From Lantana camara (Eukaryota; Streptophyta; Magnoliopsida; Lamiales; Verbenaceae), in contig CM074861.1 of the NCBI GenBank assembly GCA_037501455.1, positions 37,092,001 to 37,156,000 on the forward strand: a stretch of DNA of 64,000 nucleotides, read 5' to 3'. Numbering within the stretch: the stretch's first letter is position 1; the number at the start of each line of letters is the position of its first letter. The notes under the pieces were generated by a model. The model saw only the letters and a list, made by a program, of their open reading frames with translations, had not been told where the DNA came from and did not search any database. Shown here one piece after another: positions 12,120 to 24,657 of the stretch. The translations under genes and the position numbers were made by a program.

Positions 12120-14070
12120 TGTTGGAAAACAGGAATCAGAAAGAAGCGGAAATTTAAAAATTTTCCAACAAAAGGATCTTGGACTCGCAACCGTGTATCC
12201 AAATTCGTAGAGATTAGAAACTTACTTTTCTATAATCTTTCTTGAAGCGTTTCAAGCCACCCAAGAACGCTCTTCTCGCGGATTGATCCCCTCTCTTTGG
12301 TAAAGCTCGAATCTTCAAAACTTCTAACTTGAAGCTCTCTAGAGATAGTCCACCAACTTGACTACAATCTAACTAGTAAGGATGCTAGTTCTCTAGTTAG
12401 TGTTTAGGCTTAACCTAGGGTTTAATTTTATCTTGGAGAAAGGATGGTGTTCAACACATGAACTAAATGAAATCAATCACTCTCTAAGGGGAGCATGAGC
12501 TCCCCTATATATAGGAAAGGAAGGGGTGGCCGAAAATCCCTAGACCTTATAGTCTAAGGATTTTGGTCCCTCTCTCCTATTACTTGATCATCAAGTAATT
12601 TTGACTTTGACTTTGAATTCTAATTCAAATCAACTTTTAAGAGAGCTAAAATATCCAAACCCTTTTGGATATTATTATACTTTATTTATTTAATAAATAA
12701 ATAACTTATTTATCTAATTAATTAATTCGTAATTAATTAAGTAGATTATTTTTCTCCAAAATAAGACTTTCTTTTTAATTCAACATAAACCAAAGTCTAT
12801 TAAATAATTAACACATTTAATTATTTAATATATATACAATATATATATATATATACTCACGTGTGAGACACGTGTCACAAGGACACGTGTCACTCACGTG
12901 ACCCACACGTGTGGTTTCATACGTGTGGAACCCTCTTGGCTCGATTAACTCGGTTAATCATTTTAAAGTCTCAACTCATGTAATCAAGTTGTTGTGTGTG
13001 ACCCTCTAGGTTCTCAATTCAATTAGCAGTGACCCTAATTAATTAATTCACTAATTAATTAATCAGTCCACAGATTAAACGACCATAGTCTAGTAACAGG
13101 TGTTTAACCCCTAGCTGAATTGGAATGTTCGGATTCGACAGAACCATTAAGTCATTGATTCATGTGAGATACAATCCTCCTACTTACTATCTCTCAACCA
13201 AGATCTAGGGTAAGGGAATAATCAGAACCCTAATAATCCAGTCTTAAAGTAAAGTGCATTTCATATCCATTTGATCTCAATCCAAGAAACCCTTTTCTTG
13301 ATGTCTTGATCTACTGCCTTGGCCAAGGACTCCATATGGCATATGAATGACTTACACAATAAGAGATCACCTTGCAAATCCAAGTGTAGGTTATTTTTTA
13401 ATTCTCATTCACTTTCATGAATCACTTGTGCAGCCCCAGCAAAAGCCTTGAATCAGTTGTCTAAGGCGACACCCTTTAAAGCTTATACCTAAGACTACAG
13501 AGTTAACTCATAAAGTGACATGGAACCTCAAGTCTAAGGATCAATTAATCACATCAATGACTCGTGAGATATTTCCTAATCTGGAAGTTTCCATTTCCTG
13601 AAATAGAAACTTCCTTTCCCATTTAGGAATGTTCTCACACGGGGCACCTCAGTGAACTTATTAAAGTAAGCACCCTCATGTATCACGCACGTATCAACTA
13701 TACACTTTACACCTCCACGAAACAAGGTGGTCCTTCTTAAGGGCGTGATCCCACAAGCAAGCCTTAGAGGAGTCAGGTTGACACTCCCACTGTCGGTAGG
13801 ACTCATCGGCTTGGAGTATTTTACTAATCATGACTTGTGTGATATAGGGCTCATTTCATGAACCATTTCACCTAAATGGTAGATTCATAAAGTCATCAGG
13901 ATTAGGGGAGTTCTCATACATGCACAGATAAAGTAAACGGATACCAAACAAGAGCATATAAAAAAGTGTTGCCTCAATTCGTTATTTCATTCAAAGATTG
14001 TCTGTGATTACAATAAGGAAAAAGCACAAAGCGGATATACAATCGGCTTTCTAGGGCACTATTCCTAATA
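12120..14070 (-). repeat. Element 1 5' LTR
   Basis: 1951 bp, TGTTGG...CCTAATA, with the promoter for the element on the minus strand. It contains the G-box array at 12856-12927, TA-rich DNA at 12828-12855, and CCTATATATAGG near 12504-12515. Differences from the left LTR include a TAGGGTTTAATTTTATC-type block near 12416-12434 and many point changes. Confidence 0.9.
12856..12927 (-). promoter_or_regulatory. G-box array in Element 1 5' LTR
   Basis: Six ACGTG-type cores in about 72 bp, several as perfect palindromes (GACACGTGTC twice, CACACGTGTG). The array sits upstream, on the minus strand, of a long TA tract and of the CCTATATATAGG box. This is the transcriptionally relevant copy because it is in the 5' LTR. 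Confidence 0.62.
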
Positions 14071-16276
14071 GATATATGATCATAAGACCTTAATTTATGT
14101 TTCTATGTCCATGAATTAAATGGTGGTTGAGTTTTCTTGGAGATACCATTGATGCTTCAACTTGTATGTAATGTATGTATAGGTTTGAGTCTTTTGCCTT
14201 TGATTCTTGTTGTGCTTCGGTTTTTGCATGCTTTTATGAGTTTTTGATATCATAACATGCGCTTATGTGTTTCCTAGATTTAGAGTGTGTTTTGGCTGGT
14301 TTTGGAACTAATTTGCAGGTTTTCGCGCGAAGAAGACGAAGCAGGGGAGAACTAACTGTCGTTAACTCTCTTGGAGGTAACGACCGTTAGCAGCAAAAGC
14401 AGCTTCTGTCCCCTAGTTGGCCCGTTCGTGCGTTTTGTTCGTTTGTTTGCTTGTTTTGTTCGTTTTCCTCCCCGAGCTTGATCCCTTGGTGTTGTGTGCT
14501 TGCATTTATGTATGTATTGCTTTGCTATGACTTGTTAATGTTTGATTTTGATATGTTTTATGTATGGATTATGTGTTATGATGTGTATATGTTCGTTTTG
14601 GTATGATTTCGATGCATATTTGTGAGTTGTAAACTTGTTTGCCCTAAGTGCTACGTGTGACCTCTCTTTGCACCTAATTGCTCTTCATACAAGTGTTAAG
14701 CTTGAGTGTGCTTGGAAGATGATGTGATATGATGTGTTTTAATGCCTTATATGTTTATTTAGCATATTGTGCGTTTAATTTAAGTGTCATTTATGTGATA
14801 AGTGCTAAATGCTCCGAATTTGCTTAAGTGTGAAATGGTTATGCCTTGCATTGCATCATTCACATTCAAACGCATTTACCGAGCATCTATATGGTTCATT
14901 TTGAGTCTAAGTATGTCTTTTATGTTTGTTTTGTTCAGAGGAGTATCCCGTTGGTGACGAGGTCGCTCCATAGGCATCGGTTTGTTCCCTTTTTACCCGG
15001 TTCATCGGTGTAAGGTGAGGTTAGGTTATAGATATACCCTAATGAAATATGACTCTTGTGTTTGCATGTGAATATAACCCTCTTTATGTATGTATGTATG
15101 TGTGAGCTATTTATACGTATGGTTATGTCTTATGCTATGGAATATGATACGTTAGGTGCTAGGATATGTAAGTTCCATATGTTATGGAAATGTGTAGGCA
15201 TATGAATATGTTAAGAAACCGGTAAGCTATGAGTAGGAGTATGATTATGCTAGGATTATGTTTATGTTATATATGATTATGCTAGAGTTATGAAAGATTA
15301 TGATTATGAATAGGTTATGTTTATGCGTACGTTATGATTATGGTTGCATGCATGCCTTATGATATGATTCTGATTTGATATGCCTCCGGATAAATATGCT
15401 CTTGGTCTTGGACCTTGTTTTGCTCGGATTCTGGTAAGACTCCGATTTTGATTTCGATCCCGATATGTCAGGGCGTGTGTTGTGTTTTGAATTCGGGATG
15501 ACTCATTTTAGGTCGATGGATGTGTGTGTATGTTTTGAATCTGGGATGGATCATTTTAGGTCGACGGATGGTGAGTGTGTTATTTTTTATTTCCGTTAAG
15601 TTAGTCTGTTAAGAAATAGTTCGTGAAACGGCAATGGATTCTTAATTACTAAAATTTGGTTGTTTTGGCCTTCGGCCTAACTCTCTTTCTCCCTATATAT
15701 AGTATCACGTGTGAAATGTTTTAGAATGTAAAAACCACGCCCCGGTTCATGAACTCCACTCTATGTTATATGTTGTGCTCTGTATATGTATAGATCGGTG
15801 CGTGTGTAGCCCCTCACTCAGTCAGTGTGACTGACCCCTCCCTCTTTATGTTTTAGTTTGCAGGTTCCGATCCGTTGGTTCGAGCTAGGCGGTTTGCTGT
15901 CTTTTGAGTCTTTGGTAGCTTTGGTCGAGTCTGCTTTCTGTCTAGATCATGTTCTGTATTTCATACTTTGATCCTTTGTATTTCGAATTATGTATTTGTA
16001 AGATTTGGCCGTGGAGGCAAGATTGTATATAATTTGTTTTAAATATTGTATAACCTTGGCTTATTACTAGTACTATTGTTTAAATGCTTCTGCTTTTGGT
16101 ATGTTTATGTTTTCCGCACTCTATTTGAGGGGTTTAGACCGCCTAGATTAGGAGGGGTCTTTTGTTTGTCACCCGTTCGCTAGTGCTTGGTGCGTGTACG
16201 GATTCTCCATTTCGTTACACGTGTCGGGCCCTGGTGCGGAGGATGTGGTGCCCTCCGCTTGGGGTGCTACAGGGAG

Positions 16277-17745
16277 GACATTCTTGATCGAATATAAGAC
16301 TAAACTTATGGGTTTCTCGAGCATGGAAGGGGATAATTAAAAACACTTGGATGGTGGAACCATTTTGCAAATGGAGGATTGGGAACGGTGAAGGGACATA
16401 TTTATGGAATGATAGATGGTTATCACAAGGCAAACTGACGGACATCATTAGAGATAACATTCATGAGGAGGATAAAGATCTTATAGAATGTAATCTCATT
16501 GGAACAAATAAAAATTGAAACCTGAATAAGCTAAAAACATTACTGTACTAGGGGTGGTGAATGAGATACTTAGTGTCTTAATCCCACTGCATGATAACAG
16601 AGATAAGAGAGTATGGATTGGGTCAACTAAAGATAAATTCTCCTATAAAATGACTATACTCTGCTTATTGTGTAGGATGAGACATGTGAAGAAAAAACTG
16701 GAAATGAATTTGGAAATTACCTTGCCCCAAAAATTCAAGATTTTCCTGTGACTTTGCCAATATGATAGCTTGCTCACGAATGTATTGAAGTATGGTAGAA
16801 AATTTGGGGAAAATGATATATGTACGCACTGCTATACAGGACATGAATATGTGGACTATGTGCTGAAAAGTTTTCTATTCGCACTCCGGGTATGGGATAA
16901 GATTGTTGATACACAGACTTAACGAAGTCTTCGTGGCTTGCGAGTGCCAGATGGGCTCAAAGAGAGCTTTAGTAGCAAAATGTTGAGCAATATGTTCCTA
17001 GAAAATCTGGGTGGGTTGTGTTGATCTTGAAGTTCTAGAATTTTTGGAAAGCATAGAATCGATGGAGCTATCAAAATGTTATGAAGCTTAGAAGTATCGC
17101 TATTCGCCACATATATAAAAGAGTTATCTAATACCTTAGTACTAATCAGTGAGGACAAAAAACACAGGCAAAAGAAAATCTGCACTTAGTTATCGTGGAA
17201 TAAATCCGAGAAGTGATGGGTAAAACTAAACTCGGATGGAAATTTTTATAACCACACTAACAATGTTTGGCCAGAGGCATCATTCCAGATGACAATTGAA
17301 GATTAGTGCCAGGATATGCTATAAATCTTAGTATATTTTCAATAATGTAGCAAAGTTATTAAGCTTACCTAAAGGATTAAAACTAACTTTGAAGAGGTGT
17401 TTTTCGAAAATTAATTAATGTGAAGATTGATTTGGAGACGGTCGTGAAATGAATAACAATGAAGGATATTGAAAAACAGCTAATGAGAAATGTAATATTT
17501 GATTGGCGAAGTTTACTCCAAGGGTCTTGAGAAACTTAGATTAAATAAATCTCGAGAGAAAGAAACATGATAATGGATAAATTGGCGAGGATAGGTCATA
17601 AGGTTCAAGATGGTTATTGCTTCTAGGATGCTCTGCTGACAAAACTAAATGAGTCTTACCTTGAGATTGTTTTCCTTGCGTTGGGTTTTTTCGTTTAGGA
17701 AAAAAAAGAAATTAAATTGGAAAAATAGAAAAAAAAAAGAATATG
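16277..17745 (+). pseudogene. LINE fragment, part C (zinc-binding RVT and RNase H regions)
   Basis: Continuation of the LINE after solo LTR S1. Plus-strand frames give WMVEPFCKWRIGNGEGTYLWNDRWL near 16350-16430, an LPQKFKIFL block near 16720-16750, and NDICTHCYTGHEYVDYVL near 16810-16870 (the C-x2-C...H zinc-binding reverse-transcriptase-associated domain of plant LINEs). A WVKLNSDGN block near 17215-17245 is the start of the RNase H domain. Many stops and frame changes are present. The 3' limit is placed at an A-rich tract near 17690-17745 and is approximate. Confidence 0.72.
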
Positions 17746-17969
17746 GTTGGACGTATAAATATTGCAAAATAAATAATATTAGTTATATTTTGTTTATTAT
17801 ACAAGATACGTATTATTGTTTTAAGAGAGATTGACAGGATTGAAACAAATCCTTCTTATAGTACGAAACGTGTAAAAAATGTAATATATCAATATAAATA
17901 TTTGAAAAGGGTGTTTCCTATTAAAAGTGCAATGGTGAAGACATAAAATCTATACCAAAATAATATAAA
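17746..17969. other. AT-rich DNA without recognised features
   Basis: Short stretch between the A-rich end of the LINE and the next solo LTR. It contains the left ATAAA target-site duplication of S2 at 17965-17969. Nothing else was recognised. Confidence 0.5.
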
Positions 17970-20816
17970 TGTAACGCCCCGATTTTCGCTCATGTGTTAT
18001 GTTTCATTATATTAATTGTTCATAACATTATATGTAATATATTCTCATGCATTTATATGAATTAATTGATAATGTGACTAATTGTTCATATATGACCTTA
18101 TTTGATCACTTCTTGAAATTGGTGGACTTAATTGCATAAATTCTTTGGACTTAATTAATTATATGCTATGGAATGAAACTTGATTGCATGCACTCAAATA
18201 TTCCAAGGGCTTAAATGCAAATTATGGTGACTCATGCACATTAGTGGAAGACTTTGATAAATATCTTATATCATATTCATCTCTTACATTACATTTCATT
18301 TATCCATTTTCATCCAACAATCACACACACTCACACACACAAAATCACGTTTCCAACACCAAGAGAAAGAGGAAGGATTTCATCATTTTTCAAGCTAGAT
18401 TCAAGGGGAAAAATTCATACTTTGAAGCATCACAACTACCATCACTTCATCTCTTCCATCCTTTCTTTCATTCAAGGTATATGTGAGTTATATGATGGAT
18501 CTCTTGAGTTCATATGGGAGTAGGGTTTGATGATGTGGATGTGATTTCTTGCTTATAAATGATTAGAAGCATGTTTAGGAGTATTACACTTCATAGCTTG
18601 CATGAATTCTTGAAGAAAATGGGAAGTTGATGGCATGAAAATATATGGGTTTTGAATGGTGAATTCTTGATGATTGATGCATGTTTTATGGTTTATATCA
18701 TGCCTAATTGATATATATGAGTTATATGCATGTTATATGATGGTTTTAAGTTGAATTCTTGCATTGATTTGGTGTTGGAAGGGTTTGGGAGCCATTTCCG
18801 AGCCTATCCCCTGTTTTCCCCCTGTTTTTCGCCCAGATTGTTCCCAAACGGGCGTTTGGTCCCTTAGTTATTTTACCAAACGCCCGTGTGAGATGTGTCT
18901 GTCTTACCCGAGAGCTTCCAAACGCCCGTTTCTGCTTTCAGTTTATTTTTCAAATGGGCGTTTCTCCCTCATCCGAACTCCAAATGACCTGATTTGTGAA
19001 CCATTGGAAACCTCTTGAAGTCTAGAATAACCTCAAATTAGAATCATCTCAATATCGTTTGTGAATTGTGAGATATAATCAATTCTTTTAGGTATCGCCA
19101 CTTTTTCGAAAACTACACTTGCCTAACTTCAAGCTTACGCCATTTTCTCCTCGTTTTGAACTAGAAACCGTGCTATATATCATTGGAAAGTTCTTTGAGT
19201 CTAGTTTCATTCCCAATAAACAAAACTTAATTCTCACTTCTATAATTAAAGATATTCCAGTTTTCCCTCAGCATGTACGTTTCCTAAAATATGTACGTTT
19301 TTACCAAACTTCACCAAAACCTTCCTTATTGCATTCCTTTCACTCTCTTGGCTCCCATATGTACATTATATGATATATATACTTGATTAATTGATAAGTA
19401 TGCTCCTACTTGACACTTCTTCGTATCTAATTGCTCAAACGTGATTGTGTGACTCCATGCCTTACATGAATTCAACTTGAATTAATTGAAGGATATGACT
19501 ACATGATTTCTTGATACTAATTTACTCTCTTAAGTGTTAATTGGTTCTCATACATGTTTAAATGTCCCTTGATTGCTAAATTGTTTGAGTATTAAGGTGT
19601 TACATGAGCTTTGTCGTGCGTCATACTTGGTCTCGTATTGAGTCTTGTTCCACGAGTTCACGTTATTTCCTTTCTTGTCCAGTTCTTCTCCAGGGCGGAG
19701 ATCATTAATCGTATGGACACTTTGTTGTATCCTTGTCTTGTTCCATCGCTCGTCAGGTGAGGTTTAATTTCTAGATATATAGAACCCATATAACCCTATG
19801 TGACGTTTTAAGCCAAAATGTATCTATATATCTATAGTTTTCCAAACTCTATTGATTTTCAACTGGTTTCACGGATCGAACAGACTGATTGATTGATTGA
19901 TTGATTGTTTCGGCGAGTAAAGCATGTTCACTTTAGGCCCGAGGGTAGTGTATTGAGCTAACCGGGGAAGCAAGGGCTGACGGGTAACTCTTGAACTATC
20001 CTCACAACTTTGGGATCACCTCTTAATCCACCAGGAGGTTTGGTGGAGGAAGAAATTGCGTGCGTGGGAGTCATGTTCTCGACATACATAGGATTGGGTG
20101 GTGGGGCCTTGCAATCCCACCATCACCGGAGGAAGAAGGGAATTGAAGCTGCTTATTGTGCACTGTAATAACTTGCATGCTCACTTAACCATTGATAAAA
20201 TAAATATTGGTAATGTTCACTGTCGGAGTAAGGTTGGAGAATTGTCCTCACTCGCTGGGCCACTGATTGAATAGAAGTGATAACGGTTGAATTATTAAAT
20301 TGATTAGTTGTAATCTCGGGCGAGTTCTACTTTATTATTAAACGTATTTGGCTTCATTTTTTTAAAACCTTACCCGAGACTATGACTTGCATGGTAATTG
20401 CGCTAATATTTATTTATAAACCCCTCACTCAGTCTTCAGTAGACTGACACCCTCACATTTTCAGTTTTGCAGGTTGAGTGCTAGGCGGGGTCGAGTCAGG
20501 TCTTTACTTTTGAGTCTAGCATGTTCCTTGTATATTATTGATGCATAATTATAATGTTATGAATCTTTTGGCACTTTTAAATTTGGAAGAAGTGGTGAAC
20601 ATGGTGATGTTAAATTATTGAATGCGTGTACCTTATGCTTCCGTTTTCTTTATTATGCATGTTGGTATTAATTGAGGGTTAGTCCCGCCTAGCTAGTGGT
20701 TTATTTTCTCTTGTCACCCGTTCGCTATAGTTTTGGTTCATGTACGGATTATCCATTTCGTATGTGGACTGAGCTATAGTGCGGGGGTGTGGCATCTCGG
20801 CGTTCCGGGTGCTACA
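17970..20816 (+). mobile_element. Long solo LTR S2 (probable Ty3/gypsy)
   Basis: 2847 bp, TGTAACGCCCC...GGGTGCTACA, with a perfect duplication ATAAA at 17965-17969 and 20817-20821. No coding region. Its 3' end, from TGTCACCCGTTCGCTA near 20714, closely matches S1 and S3. Splice-like junctions shared with S1 and S3 lie at 18476/18477, 19693/19694, 19756/19757 and 20472/20473. It also has four copies of CAAACGCCCG or its complement at 18844-18963 and a short GATT repeat near 19887-19908. It is the only one of the three with no nested insertion. Confidence 0.85.
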
Positions 20817-20821
20817 ATAAA

Positions 20822-22690
20822 AGTATCAAACCATCAATAAGTATATTTTTGAATTAATAATAGGTACAAAATGGTACTAAATATTATACATCATTATTTT
20901 AGTAGGGATGCTGGTTTGCAACGAAATTTAGTTCGGGTGATAAAGTGTAAAATCGGTTATAGTTCGGATGACAAATTTTTTTTTACCCCTTATATTTATT
21001 TAATCAAAATAAATGTTTTTAATATCTTAATTTGTTCAATAAATATAATAGTTAAATTTATTTAAATAAATTAAATGATAAACGTGCAACGCACGTTCAT
21101 TTCACCGATTAATAAAGTTTTTGGTTTGTTTAACTATTTTGTTGGTAATATAGAGTTTGGGCGCTTTACATCTAGATTCCACAATTATAACTCATCAAAC
21201 ATAGATAAAAATATTACAAATTGCCTTATTTGATTAGGGTTTAGTTGATTATTATATTTGAACGAATCATCATTTACCTTCAATTTACAAAGTTTCAAAT
21301 TTTGTAGAAATAAAATTTTATTTATTTGTAAAATTCTCAAATTAATTTAATTTTTGAATTTATTCTAACATTAAATTAAATTTTTTAATTTTTTTTATTT
21401 TACAATTTTAAATTAAGACAAACGATTAGTTCAATCATTAATAAACCTAAAACCTAATTAAAGAAATATTGGGTGATTTGTAACTTTCAAAACTCATTCA
21501 GGTATATATCTATAATGCAATATTTCCATCCAAAAGAATTGGAGTTATAATTATACAATCGTAACGAATATAAATACAAATATCCGTATCATAAATTTTC
21601 AATTTAATATATATTTTTTCCAAGGAATATGCTAGACCTAGAGGAAATTTTATATTAAACAGTGGGGTCAATAAATTATTAAAACAGAAAAAACAATGCA
21701 ATGGTCACTTTTTAATGATGAATTTGAAACACGAAATCGAAAACTTTTGTAATATGCATATTACATCTTCATATTTGAGATTATCTAAAGTTAAAGGGGT
21801 CGACTGCGCCCTTCGCTTGCACCGCTCTGCCAGTGATCAAAATTGCAATTTTAGATAAAAATATCATTATTTCTTATTCTCGATTAAACTTTTCTTACAA
21901 ATACATCTAACGTCAGAATACCAATTAGAATTCACCCTTAAATATAATGCATGGGAAAAAGAGGACTGTCGTACTCGATTAGCAAACAGAATATATAAAG
22001 CTTATACATGTCGCATTCAACATCGACGATGGCTGCTATACATTTACACTATCACCGAGAATAGTTTCAATGGTCCAACAACTTAATAATTCAGTTCCCT
22101 TTTGCCAGCTGAAGACGATGAGATATATCTAGAACATCCATTTATTACATATATATATAAACAGTAACTTTACAGGGTTCAGATTCGTAATCTTGTGGCC
22201 GCCACAGTTACATGCTAAGGACCAAATACGACATCCATATGTATAATGTTTTAAAGAATCAGTACCGTCTATCTTTGCGGCAAATGATCCAACATTAGTT
22301 CATCTATACTATATATTAATCGTGAGACCCAAGTTGTAACCGCTTTGGTCTCTTGGTGTCCTCTTTTTCTTTTCTTTTTGTTTTTCTTTTTATTTATTTA
22401 TCTTTTATCCAACTTTATCTCTTCCACGTGCTGTTAATTTCTCTTTTCTATTTCATCACTTCTCTTCTTAGTTTCTCTTTTCTTTCTTATGGGTTGTATT
22501 TTTTTTTAATTATAATTTTTATCACTTTACTTATAATTTAAATTTTTATAATTATTAATATGACATTATCTTATCTTACTTATTTATTTATTTATCATAA
22601 ATTAATGATTATATTAAAAATTATAGAGTATATATTTAATAAAAACTTTTCAATTTTAATATATTTATATAATAATTATTTTTTATTTGC
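20822..22690. other. Host-like intergenic DNA; diverged duplicate of a latex-protein gene upstream region
   Basis: AT-rich and without a supported gene. From about 21200 to 22310 it aligns by eye with 48430-51690, the DNA upstream of the MLP-like pseudogene. Examples are shared GATCAAAATTGCAATTT (near 21835 and 48836), CATGTCGCATTCAACATCG (near 22008 and 51077) and GGTCCAACAACTTAATAATT (near 22072 and 51140). Similarity fades before any MLP exon, so only the flank remains. Nothing recognisable lies in 22320-22690, which is T-rich and AT-rich. Confidence 0.6.
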
Positions 22691-23185
22691 ACATGCATAG
22701 AATGTGCAAAATTGCTAGTTTGATATAATTAAGAATATAGCCATCCCCCAAAGGTTTGTATCCAAATACTGTTGGTTTTAGTAGAACAAATAAAGTATTG
22801 TAAATCCATAATTGTAATGTATTGATTTCTTGTAAAGGAGGGAGTACAATATTAATATGGAGAGAAAAGTCAATTAAAATCACTCAGGATCTAGTTCCCT
22901 AAAATAATCAAATCACTTTCTTATTTTTTGTCCCTAATTTTCCTTTCCAACACTCCCGTCAAGTTGGGTAGCGGGATCTCCCACACCTACCTTGCTAAGC
23001 ATCATTGAAAACGCTAGCTGGTACTGCTTTCATGAGAATGTCTAGTTATTATTTTGTGTGAGATAGGACAGGTCCACAATACCAACTTCGATTTTCTCCT
23101 TAGTGAAGTGTTCGTCAATTTCAACATGTTAACCAATATCATAGCCGGAATAAGTAAACTCACAACTTCTGCTTGTTAATCTACT
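22690..23185 (-). mobile_element. Element 7: degenerate copia 3' end
   Basis: Minus-strand translation near 23060-23140 gives HVEIDEHFTKEKIEVGIVDL, which matches the C-terminal RNase H segment of copia polyproteins. A purine tract on the minus strand (near 22952-22980) abuts a CCAACA end at about 22951, so DNA to the left probably includes the 3' LTR, whose left limit is unclear. The remainder was displaced by Element 3; a possible earlier RNase H piece follows at 36515-36580. Confidence 0.5.
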
Positions 23186-23434
23186 TGTTGGAACGATGAA
23201 AGCAGAAAAAAATAGATAAGAGTTGTGGCTCTATTTTTAATATAATATTGAGAGAAATATTTTTCTGTTTAATACAAGATAAATCAGATTTATAATACTG
23301 ATCTTAGACTCTTAGATTCTTCAAAAACTAACTTTCAAACTAACAAAATACCTGGAACTTGGACTATTAATGACACTTGACTAACTCTTCACATTCAACG
23401 TAAATTCCAGAAAAATACAAATTAACTTTCAACA
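23186..23434 (-). repeat. Element 3 3' LTR
   Basis: 249 bp, TGTTGGAACGATGAAAGC...CTTTCAACA. It differs from the 36260-36514 copy by several substitutions and small indels. Confidence 0.8.
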
Positions 23435-23439
23435 CCCTT

Positions 23440-24657
23440 ACTTAATTTGTAACTTTCAGCTCATGCTTATATTCCTCCAATCTATGAAACTAACAGCTTT
23501 GGTGAGAATATCGGGTTGCTCATTTGTGCCAACGAACTTGATGCTAATTTCATCTTTGTTAATCAAATCTCTTATGAAATGATAACCCAGCTCTATGTGC
23601 TTAGAACGAGCATGAAACACTGGTTTTTAAGTCATTAAGATGGCAGACTTGTTGTCACAGAAAATTGGAGTAGCCTCTTCTTGCTTTAAATGCAAATCTC
23701 CAAGAAATCTTCCTAGCCATACCGTCTCACAAGCAGTTGTTGTAGCTGCTGTATATTCTGCTTCAGAAGATGATAAAGCTACAGTTCTTTGTTTTCTTGA
23801 ACTCCACAAAATTATATTTGAACCAAGATAGAAGATGTAGCCGGATGTACTTTTACGATCATCTATTAAACCAACCCAGTCACTATCGGTATAGCCAATC
23901 AATTTGCAATCATTCTCTTTTTCAAACAAAATTCCTTGCTTTTTGGTTCCTTCAAGGTACCAAAGAATTCTCCTTGCTGCTGCATAATGATTTTTCCTAG
24001 GATCACTCATGAACCTAGATAAAACACTTACCAAGTACGTAATATCCGGCCTTAAATGAGTAAGATAGATAAGATATCCCACCAAACTTCTGAATCGTGT
24101 TGCATTTGTCTTGTCAGAATCTCCAAATTGTTGCAACTTTTCATTCAAGTTCATAGATGTTGCAATTGGTTTGCGACCGGCCACATGAAATCTTTTAAGA
24201 AAATCTTCAATATATTTTTCTTGTGAAAGAAAAATCTAACCTCTACTTTGCTTAACTTGAATTCCTAAAAAGTATTTCATTATCCTCAAATCTGTCATCT
24301 CAAAGTCCACCATCATTTTCTTTTTGAAATCTCTAAATAAATGAGGTCATCAACATAGAGACAAACAAGAAGAAAATCAGAACCTCGTTTCTTGACATAT
24401 AAAGATGATTCATTTGGACTTTTTTTGAAACAACAGTGGCAAAAATATCCGTCTATTTTACTATTCCACGCACGAGGAGCTTGCTTTAATCCGTACAAGG
24501 TCTTTCAAAGTCTGTAAACTTTTACTTCTTTTTCTTTCACCGCAAAACCTTGAGGCTGCTCAACATAAACTTCCTCCTCCAATTCTCCATTCAAAAATGT
24601 TGATTTTACATCTAACTGAAAAACTTTCAACTCAAAGTAAGTTGCAATTGCAAGAAC
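23440..24657 (-). pseudogene. Element 3 RNase H and C-terminal reverse transcriptase
   Basis: The 185-codon stretch at 23627-24184 contains YLIYLTHLRPDITY, YTDSDW with first RNase H acidic residues, RKSTSGY, SSSEAEYTA and IFCDNKSA. The stretch at 24313-24498 contains MYGLKQAPRAWN and the intact catalytic core YVDDLIY. Stops and frame changes separate them and also interrupt the remaining C-terminus toward the LTR. The N-terminal half of reverse transcriptase continues at 34720 on the far side of Element 2. Confidence 0.82.

Larger units (their letters stand above)
3929..14070 (-). mobile_element. Element 1: complete Ty1/copia retrotransposon
   Basis: A 10,142-bp LTR retrotransposon on the minus strand. 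LTRs are 1941 bp (3929-5869) and 1951 bp (12120-14070), and the duplication GATAT is at 3924-3928 and 14071-14075. Domain order along the minus strand is primer-binding site, a 2.2-kb non-coding leader, gag with CCHC knuckle, protease, integrase, reverse transcriptase, RNase H and polypurine tract, which is the copia order. The coding region is broken by stops and frameshifts, and one catalytic residue in integrase and one in reverse transcriptase are altered. The two LTRs differ by many substitutions and indels, so the insertion is older than Element 2. The outer end of the right LTR reads TAATA where the left reads TAACA. Confidence 0.92.
3011..16271 (+). mobile_element. Long solo LTR S1 (probable Ty3/gypsy), split by Element 1
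   Basis: Begins TGTAACATCC and ends GGGGTGCTACA, with a perfect 5-bp duplication GGGAG at 3006-3010 and 16272-16276. Without Element 1 and its duplicated 5 bp (3929-14075) it is about 3.1 kb. It has no coding region. Two further copies with the same ends (17970-20816 and 36619-45422) are also solo. TGTAAC starts are familiar from plant chromovirus LTRs, so Ty3/gypsy is the likely source, but no internal region is present to prove it. Strand is a convention based on the TGTAAC end being 5'. Splice-like signals shared with the other two copies lie at 3745/3746, 14938/14939, 15014/15015 and 15863/15864. Confidence 0.82.

Noticed and set aside
17970..20816. S2 as a host gene with introns
   Set aside because: TG...CA ends, a 5-bp target duplication and two further copies show it is a mobile-element LTR. 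The splice-like layout is reported as a finding instead.
22353..22541. Hydrophobic Phe/Leu-rich 62-codon frame
   Set aside because: Translation of T-rich low-complexity DNA; no start context or conservation visible.
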